From the NCBI RefSeq assembly GCF_025685575.1, contig NZ_JAGSYD010000003.1:860592-924591 (forward strand): 64,000 nt of DNA. Reading direction: 5' to 3'. Under the pieces are notes generated by a model that worked only from the letters and a program-made list of their open reading frames with translations, was not told where the DNA came from and searched no databases. Position numbers and translations under genes: made by a program. This DNA is from Granulicella cerasi (GTDB lineage Bacteria > Acidobacteriota > Terriglobia > Terriglobales > Acidobacteriaceae). Shown here piece after piece: positions 51,554 to 59,068 of this stretch. Numbering within the stretch: position 1 is the stretch's first letter; each line of letters begins with the position of its first letter.

Positions 51554-51667
51554 TTAACCCTGGCGCTGCTTGTGCTTGGCGTTCTCGCAGATGACGCGAA
51601 CGACACCCTTGCGGTGAATCACCTTGCACTTGTCGCAGATCGGCTTTACAGACGCACGGACCTTCAT
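51554..51667 (-). CDS. rpmJ: Ribosomal protein L36
   Basis: 37 residues. The sequence [20 protein letters not shown], followed by [17 protein letters not shown], has the zinc ligands Cys11, Cys14, Cys27 and His32 of the zinc-containing L36 form. ATG 51667; it follows infA after 45 bases. Confidence 0.97.
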   Translation of the reverse strand: MKVRASVKPICDKCKVIHRKGVVRVICENAKHKQRQG

Positions 51668-51712
51668 GATTCCTCTTCCTTACGGTGAAGCTGTTCTGGG
51701 TTGACCGAACGT

Positions 51713-51931
51713 TTACTTGTAGCGGTAAACGATACGGCCGCGGCTCAGGTCGTACGGGCTTAGCTCGATAGCTACGCGATCGCCGGTGAGAATGCGGATG
51801 AAGTTCTTACGCATGCGCCCTGATACGTGCGCAAGAACCTGATGCTTGTTCTCGAGCTCGACCTTGAACAACGCGTTCGGCAAGATGTCGACCACCGTTG
51901 CCATTACCTCAATTGCATCTTCCTTCGACAA
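51713..51931 (-). CDS. infA: Translation initiation factor IF-1
   Basis: 72 residues, a single OB-fold. [60 protein letters not shown] and [10 protein letters not shown] span the family exactly. The start is a TTG at 51931 with GAGGAG 5 bases upstream. It is the first gene of the alpha operon here; the upstream neighbour is divergent, not map or secY. Confidence 0.97.
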   Translation of the reverse strand: MSKEDAIEVMATVVDILPNALFKVELENKHQVLAHVSGRMRKNFIRILTGDRVAIELSPYDLSRGRIVYRYK

Positions 51932-52177
51932 ACGCTCTCCTCTGACCGGGCATTGGGCCTGGTCAATTTCGTGCCAGTACTACCTGTTTCGTGGGCTTCT
52001 GTGGCTCCTGCAACCGGCAGTCGGTCGCATAGAGACGGTGGAAGGTTCACGCACCATCTCCAAGTCTACCCCAACTGTGGATATTTTCCAAAGATCCTTC
52101 CCTCTTTTTCTTGCGCGAGGCGTATTATTCGTTTCCCCGAAGCGGCTTTGCACTATTTGTAGTGCTAACCTGCGCTC
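51932..52177. promoter_or_regulatory. Divergent promoter region of the alpha operon
   Basis: 246 bases between infA (minus) and a secreted hypothetical gene (plus). It must hold the operon promoter. No small gene is seen, and no convincing -10/-35 pair or S4 binding pseudoknot was identified by eye. Confidence 0.4.
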
Positions 52178-52867
52178 ATGCAGACCATCCGCCGAGCTTT
52201 ACTGCTGCTTCTGGGCCTCTTTGCGCCCGTTTTTCTGCCGCTGGCCCACGCCGTGAAGGTCCACACCGTCGCCCTGGGCGCTGCAAAACGTGTACCGTAC
52301 ACGCCGCCCGAAGCGACCCCGGACACGAAGGGCGAGGACTCCACCAGCCTCAAGGTTCGTCCGCTCATCGTCGACGGCAAGGTCCGCGAGTGGACGGTCG
52401 GCGACATGCACGAGATCACCGACCGCACCTTCGTCATTCGCCGCGTTCTGCACGTGAACGACGCGCTGCCGGGCGAAGCTCCCCGATGGGTCTGGCAGCC
52501 GGGGCCCTGGCTCTCGGTGGACCGCGTCAGCGCACGGGTCTCCGCGCTGCATCTGCCGGACTTTGACCCGCAGGTCTCCGAAATCATCTGGTATCGAGAC
52601 TTCGCCGCCTATTGCGGCCTGCATCTGACCGCAAAGTCGAGCACGCTGCAGGCTGTAGTGATTGAACTCGGCTCCCGTCGCCCGGCCGTCTCGCAAAAGC
52701 TGAGCTTCTGGCCGCCGGAGCCGATCCCTCACCCGGCCTGCGCCGCCACCACCTGGCAACGCCTGCCGATGCGCGCCACCTTTCACCCGACGGGCCTGAA
52801 AGACGTCACAATCTCCATCAGCGGCCTCACCGCTTTGATCGAAGACAACGACAACTCGGACGAATAA
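52178..52867 (+). CDS. Secreted hypothetical protein
   Basis: 229 residues with a signal peptide (LLLLLGLFAPVFLPLAHA). The mature region contains KVREWTVGDMHEITDRTFVI and WQPGPWLSVDRVSARVSALH, LPDFDPQVSEIIWYRDFAAY. Cys residues are few. Not recognised as a known family, but it looks well-folded and its composition suits the genome. It is divergent from infA and lies upstream of the bactofilin gene on the same strand, with 183 bases between. Confidence 0.65.
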   Translation: MQTIRRALLLLLGLFAPVFLPLAHAVKVHTVALGAAKRVPYTPPEATPDTKGEDSTSLKVRPLIVDGKVREWTVGDMHEITDRTFVIRRVLHVNDALPGEAPRWVWQPGPWLSVDRVSARVSALHLPDFDPQVSEIIWYRDFAAYCGLHLTAKSSTLQAVVIELGSRRPAVSQKLSFWPPEPIPHPACAATTWQRLPMRATFHPTGLKDVTISISGLTALIEDNDNSDE

Positions 52868-53050
52868 AGCTCTTACCTCACTTCAGAGGCTTTCGACGTT
52901 ACTAACTTGGCACCGACAACATCAGGTGTTCCACAGGTCGTTACTGTTGACGAAGTAGTATCGTGGACGAAGCGCAGTTGTCCCCGGGCGTGCTAGACAC
53001 ATCCGCCACCTCCCCCGCGCGAAAGAACGAAAGGACATCCATACCGAATT

Positions 53051-53563
53051 ATGTGGAAACCGAATCAGCCCGGCACGACGCCCGCAACTCCTGAACCCCA
53101 GCGCCCCGCTCCCTCCGTTTCCGGTGGAGCGCCCAGCTTCGAGCCGGCACGTCCGACCGCTCCTACCTCCTCGCCCGTCTCGGCTGCTGCCGGCGACCAG
53201 GCAACGATCGGCAAGAGCCTCATCGTGAAGGGTGAGCTCTCGGGCTCGGAGTCGCTCTACATCGACGGTAAGGTCGAGGGCGCGATCAACCTGCCCGGCA
53301 ACCGCGTGACCATCGGCCGCAACGGCCAGGTGGCTGCAAACATCTCGGCTCGCGAGATCGTCGTACTCGGCAAGGTGCGTGGCAACTGCCAGGCAGCTGA
53401 CCGTATCGACATCCGCGCTGAAGGCTCGCTGACCGGCGACGTCATCGCAGCCCGCATCTCCATCGAAGACGGTGCCTTCTTCAAGGGTGGCATCGACATC
53501 CGCAAGCCGGGTGCCGGCGACGCACCGAAGACTCCGGAGAATTCGCCGGAAGCTGCAGGCTAG
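53051..53563 (+). CDS. Bactofilin-family polymer-forming cytoskeletal protein
   Basis: 170 residues. Pro/Ala-rich N-terminal tail (1-48), then a bactofilin beta-helix: IGKSLIVKGELSGSESLYID, GKVEGAINLPGNRVTIGRNG, QVAANISAREIVVLGKVRGN, RIDIRAEGSLTGDVIAARIS, and a disordered C-terminal tail. Members form nucleotide-free filaments on the inner membrane that organise cell-wall synthesis or stalks. It ends 5 bases before an inverted-repeat element. Confidence 0.93.
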   Translation: MWKPNQPGTTPATPEPQRPAPSVSGGAPSFEPARPTAPTSSPVSAAAGDQATIGKSLIVKGELSGSESLYIDGKVEGAINLPGNRVTIGRNGQVAANISAREIVVLGKVRGNCQAADRIDIRAEGSLTGDVIAARISIEDGAFFKGGIDIRKPGAGDAPKTPENSPEAAG

Positions 53564-53568
53564 GTACG

Positions 53569-53735
53569 AGGGTCCAGGGCTTAGGGCCCAGGGTCCAGAA
53601 AACAGCAACGGCCTCTCCTTCGGGAGAGGCCGTTGCCTTTCGCCTGGACAATGTTCCGCAAAGACTCAGAGCGCTTCAGAGCTTCCTGCGCTATTGAGCC
53701 TGAGCCTGGCCCCTAAGCCCTGGGCCCTGGACCCT
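53569..53735. repeat. Inverted-repeat element between bactofilin and GYF gene, containing a terminator
   Basis: Left arm 53569-53603 and right arm 53701-53735. The outer ends extend as ACGAGGGTCCAGGGC and its complement. Inside is a UUCG hairpin (53605-53636). The element fills the convergent spacer almost completely: it begins 5 bases after one stop codon and ends 4 bases before the other. Confidence 0.85.
53605..53636 (+). terminator. UUCG-loop terminator of the bactofilin gene
   Basis: Perfect 14-base arms GCAACGGCCTCTCC (53605-53618) and complement (53623-53636) around a TTCG tetraloop, a highly stable form. It lies inside the inverted-repeat element. Confidence 0.85.
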
Positions 53736-53739
53736 CGTC

Positions 53740-54402
53740 TTACTCTGGCACGCTCACGCGCAACGCTCGCTTCAGCTCGTTGATGCGGTTGAAGTGGTAT
53801 TGGAAGTACGTCACGCCGAAGAAGAACGTCATCACGCCGCCAAGTCGCAACCCGATCGGCTCTGCCTCGTTGAAATGCTTCAGCAACTCCGAGCGGAACA
53901 TGAAGCGCGTCAGCAGGAACAGCACAAACGCGATCACCTGCAGGAAGCGATGCGGATCAGCGTCGATGCCCGTGCCATACACGTTGTGGTGCACGCTATG
54001 GAAGATCGACGGCAGACGCAGGCAGAAGATCACCGCGTTCGCCAGGTAGAGATAGATCGAGATGCTCGTGCGGTCGATGCGGCGCAGCCAACCTGACTGC
54101 ACGATGCCCCACACCACGGTGAACAAGCCCAGCGTGAACATCGAGCCAAGCAGCACGACCCACCACGGCAGGTCCGGAGGATCAGGAAAAAGCCGTGGCA
54201 GCCCACCGGGGTACGCCGTCGGCGGCACCTGTCCGGTCAGTGGCGCGGGCGGAAAGAGTTCAGCAACCGGCAGCCAGTCTTCCGTGCCTTCGGCCTGTGC
54301 CAGGTCCGTCGGCAAAATGTTTCCGCTGGCCATATAGCGGCGTACATCCTCTTCGGTGTAAGGCCCGAAGATCTGCCCGTTGCGTGCAATGCGAAAGTTC
54401 AT
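53740..54402 (-). CDS. GYF_2-domain membrane protein
   Basis: 220 residues. N-terminal GYF_2-like domain (1-55: FRIARNGQIFGPYTEEDVRR, YMASGNILPTDLAQAEGTED, WLPVAELFPP), a Pro-rich linker (LPRLFPDPPDLPW) and four membrane helices (WVVLLGSMFTLGLFTVVWGI, ISIYLYLANAVIFCLRL, FLQVIAFVLFLLTRFMF, IGLRLGGVMTFFFGVTYFQY). GYF_2 modules usually bind partner proteins or sense the domain's own membrane part. The family's role is not established. It is convergent with the bactofilin gene. Confidence 0.85.
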   Translation of the reverse strand: MNFRIARNGQIFGPYTEEDVRRYMASGNILPTDLAQAEGTEDWLPVAELFPPAPLTGQVPPTAYPGGLPRLFPDPPDLPWWVVLLGSMFTLGLFTVVWGIVQSGWLRRIDRTSISIYLYLANAVIFCLRLPSIFHSVHHNVYGTGIDADPHRFLQVIAFVLFLLTRFMFRSELLKHFNEAEPIGLRLGGVMTFFFGVTYFQYHFNRINELKRALRVSVPE

Positions 54403-54471
54403 CGTCGTGGCCCTCCTGTCTTCATCTTGCAGTACGCAGCGCTATCCCGCGCAGTTCCCTTGCAGCGTTCA

Positions 54472-54930
54472 CTACTCTTCGAGCGCGGCCGCTTTCAGCT
54501 TTGCGATATCAAACTTGATCATCTGCATCATCGCGGCCATGGCCTTGGGATGCTGGATGACCTCTCCTACGTTTTCCGGCACGATCTGCCAGCACAACCC
54601 AAAGTGATCAGTGATCCAACCACAGGCCATCGGCTTTCCGCCTGCGGCTTCAAGCTTGTCCCAGTAGTAGTCGATCTCCTCCTGCGTCGCGCATTGCACG
54701 GTGAACGAAATTGCTGGCGTGATCGCATAGGCTGGCCCGCCGTTGAGCATCGTGATCTGCTGGCCCTCAAGCTCAATCACCACGGTCGCGATCTTGCCCT
54801 CAGGCCACGGCCCGACGCCCATCGAGCGTAACTCGCTGAGCTTTTTCGCATGAGGAAAGAGCTGCAGGTAGAACTCCGCAGCTTCTCCCGCGTTGTCGTT
54901 GAACCAGAGAAATGGAGTGACCTTGTTCAT
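54472..54930 (-). CDS. VOC-family PhnB-like protein
   Basis: 152 residues. Vicinal-oxygen-chelate fold of the PhnB / 3-demethylubiquinone-methyltransferase-like subgroup: TPFLWFNDNAGEAAEFYLQL, MLNGGPAYAITPAISFTVQC, EIDYYWDKLEAAGGKPMACG, WITDHFGLCWQIVPE, and AMAAMMQMIKFDIAKL. The subgroup's reaction is unsettled and it is not a true UbiG. ATG 54930 gives the usual family length; no clear ribosome site. Divergent from the next gene. Confidence 0.88.
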   Translation of the reverse strand: MNKVTPFLWFNDNAGEAAEFYLQLFPHAKKLSELRSMGVGPWPEGKIATVVIELEGQQITMLNGGPAYAITPAISFTVQCATQEEIDYYWDKLEAAGGKPMACGWITDHFGLCWQIVPENVGEVIQHPKAMAAMMQMIKFDIAKLKAAALEE

Positions 54931-54989
54931 AGCGGTTCGTATGCGCATACTAACAAAGTGGTGGCACCATCCTCCCGGAGGTTTGCCGT

Positions 54990-55448
54990 ATGCGCGCGTT
55001 TCTTCGTGCCATGACACTTTCTCTACTCATGCTTGCCGTGTGCGCTGGGCTCTGGGCGCATCATCTTCGCGTGCAGCATCAGGCCCGCGCCTTCGAACTG
55101 CTGAAGAGCCAGGACCTCTTTGCCATCGGTGGCATCGGCATCGCAGGCATCGAAAGCGGCGGTGAGCGCTCGCTGCGCTACGTGCTGAGTGAGCCAAAGA
55201 AGCAGGCTATCGCAGACCTCGAACGTCTCTACGCAGAATCCGAGACGCTTGAGGGCAAGGCCTACGCGCTTGCGGGCTTACACACACTCGCGCCACAACG
55301 CTTCGAAGCGCTTGCAGCCCAAGCGCCGCATGGGATGCTCCAGACCGCGCGTGGCTGCATCGTTCAACCTCTCAGCTTCGACAATCTCCTTCAGGAGATT
55401 CGCTCGGGCGTCGATGATACGAGGCCGCAGAGCTGGACGATGCTCTAG
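54990..55448 (+). CDS. Secreted or membrane-anchored hypothetical protein
   Basis: 152 residues. ATG 54990 with GGAGG 8 bases upstream. The N-terminal hydrophobic segment (MTLSLLMLAVCAGLWAHH) is a signal peptide or single anchor. The rest is helical (YVLSEPKKQAIADLERLYAE, LEGKAYALAGLHTL) and resembles a tail of helical repeats. Not recognised. It ends overlapping the convergent GH13 gene by 4 bases. Confidence 0.65.
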   Translation: MRAFLRAMTLSLLMLAVCAGLWAHHLRVQHQARAFELLKSQDLFAIGGIGIAGIESGGERSLRYVLSEPKKQAIADLERLYAESETLEGKAYALAGLHTLAPQRFEALAAQAPHGMLQTARGCIVQPLSFDNLLQEIRSGVDDTRPQSWTML

Positions 55449-57136
55449 TCCTCCAGCGCGATCAGCAACCCCTCGCCTGCCTCAAGCGTTACATCGCCCT
55501 CCACCTCGGCACCCGCACCATCGAGCAGCGTCGTCACCAGCACCTTGCCCTTCGCGCATTGCACCGTTGCGATCTCGCTGCCGAGGTTGAGCAGCACCTG
55601 GAAGTCAGTGCTCTCGCCATCGACCGGCGTGGTGCGCTTGTAGCGCAACACCGAACCTTCAGCGCGCACATCGCTCAGACCGCCCACATGCAACGTGTCA
55701 TACGTGCGGCGATAGTGCAGCAGCGTGCGATACAGCGTGAAGATCGACTTCGGATCACGCGACAACACCGCCGCATTCTTCGTCTCGTACTCGCGCTCTA
55801 TCGGCAGCCACGGCTTCACGTCGGGGAACGTAAAGCCCGCATTCTCCGCAGGCACCCACAGCATCGGCGCGCGCTCCGGATCGCGTCCCGCTGCAGGATC
55901 ATTCTTCGCTGCAGGGTCCTTCACCTGCGCGGGCGTTATCGGCACATCCTCCATGCCGAGCTCATCGCCGTAATACAGCGTCGGTGTGCCGCGCAGCGTC
56001 AGCAGCAGCATCGCAGCGGCACGCGCCTGCTGCTTGCCGATGCGCGTGGCCAGGCGCTTCTGATCATGATTGCCCAGCACATAGTTCGGCCACGCGCCCT
56101 GCGGCAGCACGCGCTCATACTCGTTGATCACGTCCGCGATCGCCGAAGCCTCCCAACGCGTTTGAATCAGATGAAAGTTGAACGGCAGATTCGCACCGCT
56201 CAACTGCGGCAGCGCGTCTTGCTTCGCATCCTCAGAGGACGCGCCGTAATAACTCACCAACTCAGGCAGCGGCAAATAGATTTCGCCGATCAACACACGG
56301 TTCGATACACCACGCACGTTCGGCTCATCGGGCTTCAGCGCATCGCCATAGCTGTCCAGCAGTTTGCGCATCTCGGCGACGATCTCATGCGTCTCCGGCT
56401 GGTTCGCCGTAGCCGTGCGCAGCAGCGAGTTAGGGTCCTGCGGGTTCTGCTGATCGTTTCGGAAGAACTCATCCTTGGTCAGCAGCCACAACACGTCCAT
56501 GCGGAAGCCATCGACGCCGCGATCCAGCCAGAACTTCATCGCGTCATACATCGCTAGGCGCACCGCAGGATTACGCCAGTTCAGGTCCGGCTGCTGCCGC
56601 AGAAACGAGTGCAGATAAAACTGCTCCGTCCGATCATCCCACGCCCACGCCGAGCCGCCGAAGTGCGACTGCCAGTTGTTTGGCAAACGTTCTGCTGCGG
56701 GCTTCCAATCATCACCCGCGGGTGGAGCATCGTGCCACACATACCAATCGCGCTTCGCGCTGTCTCGCGACGAGCGCGACTCCAGAAACCACGCATGAAG
56801 ATCCGAAGTATGGTTCGGCACAAAGTCGAGCACCACGCGCAGACCGCGCTTGTGCGCTTCAGCTAACAGCTCATCGAAATCCGCCAACGTGCCGAAGAGC
56901 GGATCCACATCGGTGTAGTCCGCAACGTCGTAGCCGAAGTCCGCCATCGGCGATGGATAGAACGGCGAAATCCAGATCGCGTCCACGCCAAGCGAGCGGA
57001 AGTAGTCGAGTCGCGCGATGATGCCGCGCAGGTCGCCAACGCCGTCACCGTCGGTATCTTGAAACGAGCGCGGATACACCTGGTAGACCACACCGGTCTG
57101 CCACCATTGCGTGGGCTTGAAGTTCGAGTCTGCCAT
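55445..57136 (-). CDS. GH13 alpha-glucosidase / oligo-1,6-glucosidase
   Basis: 563 residues. The (beta/alpha)8 GH13 barrel is intact: GVVYQVYPRSFQDTDGDGVG, DFVPNHTSD, GFRMDVLWLL with the nucleophile Asp214, VLIGEIYLPL with acid/base Glu285, and LGNHDQKRL with Asp358. The C-terminal beta domain ends at 563. No signal peptide, so cytoplasmic hydrolysis of maltose, isomaltose or short oligosaccharides is expected. ATG 57136 gives the usual family N-terminus. No sugar-transport gene is adjacent. Confidence 0.93.
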   Translation of the reverse strand: MADSNFKPTQWWQTGVVYQVYPRSFQDTDGDGVGDLRGIIARLDYFRSLGVDAIWISPFYPSPMADFGYDVADYTDVDPLFGTLADFDELLAEAHKRGLRVVLDFVPNHTSDLHAWFLESRSSRDSAKRDWYVWHDAPPAGDDWKPAAERLPNNWQSHFGGSAWAWDDRTEQFYLHSFLRQQPDLNWRNPAVRLAMYDAMKFWLDRGVDGFRMDVLWLLTKDEFFRNDQQNPQDPNSLLRTATANQPETHEIVAEMRKLLDSYGDALKPDEPNVRGVSNRVLIGEIYLPLPELVSYYGASSEDAKQDALPQLSGANLPFNFHLIQTRWEASAIADVINEYERVLPQGAWPNYVLGNHDQKRLATRIGKQQARAAAMLLLTLRGTPTLYYGDELGMEDVPITPAQVKDPAAKNDPAAGRDPERAPMLWVPAENAGFTFPDVKPWLPIEREYETKNAAVLSRDPKSIFTLYRTLLHYRRTYDTLHVGGLSDVRAEGSVLRYKRTTPVDGESTDFQVLLNLGSEIATVQCAKGKVLVTTLLDGAGAEVEGDVTLEAGEGLLIALED

Positions 57137-57196
57137 ACGTTTTCGATGCTCCCACGCGCAGCACCGATGCAGCAAGCGCGTAGCATCAAATCAGCC

Positions 57197-57844
57197 ATGA
57201 ACGTTGCCTTGACCGCCGCCTCTCTCGATGAACTCCTGCTCGAAGCCGAACGCGCGCACGGCCACCTGTGCGCGGGCCAGGTGCTCGGCGTGCGCATGGC
57301 GATGCTCGCGCTGCGTGAACTTGGCGTCGGCGATCCTCGTCAGCGTCATCTCGCCGATGGCGGGCTGAACCCTGATCGCAAACGCCTCGTGGTCTTCGTC
57401 GAGATCGATCGCTGCGCTACAGACGCGATCGGCGTCGTCACCGCGGCGCGCGTTGGCAAGCGCGCCTTGAAGCTGCGCGACTGGGGCAAGATGGCAGCGA
57501 CGTTCGTCGACCTCAACGCCTCGCTAGGCAGCGACGAATACAAAGGCCTGCGTGTTGTCGCCAAAGAAAGCTCGAAGGCGCGCGCCAAAGAGCTTTACCC
57601 CTCGCTTGAGAAAAACGTGCAGCAGATGACGGCTTACCGTGAGATGCCCGATGACGAACTCTTTGCCACCGAGTGGGTGCGTGTGCCGCTACCGCCGAGC
57701 GAGTTCCCAGGCTACAAAGGCGAGCGCGTCCTCTGCCCACAATGCGGTGAAGGCGTAAACTTCGATCGCTTCATCGAGCGCGATGGCGTGCGACTTTGCT
57801 TCTCCTGCGCCGACACATCGTTGCGTTATTATCAGCCTCTCTAA
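57197..57844 (+). CDS. FmdE-like protein with C-terminal zinc finger
   Basis: 215 residues. The N-terminal domain resembles FmdE (formylmethanofuran dehydrogenase subunit E family): RAHGHLCAGQVLGVRMAMLA, VVFVEIDRCATDAIGVVT. A C-terminal Cys4 zinc ribbon follows, CPQC at about 186-189 and CFSC at about 206-209. In bacteria such proteins are not part of methanogenesis; some are linked to molybdenum or formate enzymes, but the role is unproven. ATG 57197 is chosen because the frame upstream is antisense to the GH13 gene. Confidence 0.83.
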   Translation: MNVALTAASLDELLLEAERAHGHLCAGQVLGVRMAMLALRELGVGDPRQRHLADGGLNPDRKRLVVFVEIDRCATDAIGVVTAARVGKRALKLRDWGKMAATFVDLNASLGSDEYKGLRVVAKESSKARAKELYPSLEKNVQQMTAYREMPDDELFATEWVRVPLPPSEFPGYKGERVLCPQCGEGVNFDRFIERDGVRLCFSCADTSLRYYQPL

Positions 57845-57846
57845 AG

Positions 57847-57877
57847 ACGAAGGCCGCTCTCCTCGAGCGGCCTTCGT
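57847..57877. terminator. Bidirectional hairpin after the FmdE-like gene
   Basis: Perfect 12-base arms ACGAAGGCCGCT (57847-57858) and complement (57866-57877) with a 7-base loop, 2 bases after the stop codon and 15 bases from the convergent stop. Confidence 0.75.
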
Positions 57878-57892
57878 GCGTTTGCGCCTCGC

Positions 57893-58168
57893 TTACCAGC
57901 GATGGCCGTAGTAACGCGGCGGGGGCGGCGGTGCGTAGTGGCGATAGCCATACGGGCCATAGTGATATCCGTAGCCATAGCCGTAGTAGGCAGGCGGAGG
58001 CGGTACAGGCGCGAAGTAGCGCGGCCCGCCCACATGCACACCAAAGAAGACACGCTGCGCTTCGGCCTTCGGAGTAGCTACGGCGAACATCGCTGCAGCC
58101 AGCGCGCCTGCACCCAGCACGCGCTTCAGGTTGGTCTTCGTGGCAAGCTTCTGAATCATGTTCGTCAT
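57893..58168 (-). CDS. Small secreted Tyr/Gly/Pro-rich protein
   Basis: 91 residues. ATG 58168 has AGGAGG 7 bases upstream, so the start is firm. Signal peptide (1-38, RVLGAGALAAAMFAVATPK then AEA). The mature 50 residues are Tyr/Gly/Pro/His-rich low complexity: PPPPAYYGYGYGYHYGPYGY and APPPPPRYYGHRW. Such short aromatic repeats occur in envelope-stress and biofilm proteins, and can bind metals or phase-separate, but no function is known here. Confidence 0.75.
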   Translation of the reverse strand: MTNMIQKLATKTNLKRVLGAGALAAAMFAVATPKAEAQRVFFGVHVGGPRYFAPVPPPPAYYGYGYGYHYGPYGYRHYAPPPPPRYYGHRW

Positions 58169-58297
58169 CTCACTACCTCCTGCGAGGATGGCTGCTTGAG
58201 CCATCGTGCATTCAAGTAAACGCACCTTACAGCGAAGAGTTGCGCGAAGTTTTGCACTGCTCCTCTCTGCCGAATTCGCAATGCGACAATAGCCTTC

Positions 58298-59068
58298 GTG
58301 AACTCCTCTGCGCCACCGCCGCTTGAAGCAGCAACGCCACCTGCGTTGCCCGGCTTCGAGGTGCGCACGTACGACCTGCACGAGCACCTCGACGGCCCAT
58401 GCACCTATGCGGAGTATCGCCGCGCCATGCTCGACATGGGCAAAGCCAACAAGCTCACGCGCGCGTTCAAGCCGTTCGTCGCGCTGGTGGCGGAGGTCAT
58501 CACGCGCACCGGCGTTGGCACGCGACCGCTTCATGTCGTCGATCTTGGTTGCGGACAAGGCGACCTGCTGCGCCCGTTACGCCGATGGGCCGCGCCGCTC
58601 AGTGTGCCGCTACGACTTACAGGTATCGACCTGCATCCGTACGCGATGCGCCTTGCACAAGAACTCGATGAGCAGGCGCACGTACCGCAGCAGACATTTC
58701 ACTGGCTTACTGCAGATGCGCTTACAACCACGCTTGATGTCGACGTCATCACCTGCTCGCTGATGGCGCATCATCTGCGCGATAAAGACGTCGTTCGCCT
58801 GCTGCAACGCTGCGATGAAGCGCGAGAAGCGTGGATGATCAGCGATCTTCGACGCTCCGAGCGCGCCGCGAAGATCTTCGTGCTGCTGGCACGCGTTTTT
58901 CGTTGGCATCGCTTCGTGCTTGAGGATGGGGATATCTCGTTTCGTCGCGCGTTCTCGCTCGACGAGTGGCGAGCACTTGTGGCGCAGGCCAACGTACGTG
59001 CAGAAGTGATCGATGCAGGCGGCGGCCGCGTGCTGGTCCGCAGCAGACGTCAGCGCGAGAACGTGTAA
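58298..59068 (+). CDS. Class I SAM-dependent methyltransferase
   Basis: 256 residues. SAM-binding motif I HVVDLGCGQGDLLRPL (79-94), acidic motif II LTGIDLHPYAM, and DALTT / DVITCSLMAHHLRD, then an NRxxxx-like SDLRRSERAAK. The C-terminal half with FRRAFSLDEWRALVAQANV is typical of small-molecule methyltransferases. It starts with GTG at 58298 and has no strong ribosome site. The substrate is unknown; it overlaps the convergent receptor gene by 19 bases. Confidence 0.88.
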   Translation: MNSSAPPPLEAATPPALPGFEVRTYDLHEHLDGPCTYAEYRRAMLDMGKANKLTRAFKPFVALVAEVITRTGVGTRPLHVVDLGCGQGDLLRPLRRWAAPLSVPLRLTGIDLHPYAMRLAQELDEQAHVPQQTFHWLTADALTTTLDVDVITCSLMAHHLRDKDVVRLLQRCDEAREAWMISDLRRSERAAKIFVLLARVFRWHRFVLEDGDISFRRAFSLDEWRALVAQANVRAEVIDAGGGRVLVRSRRQRENV

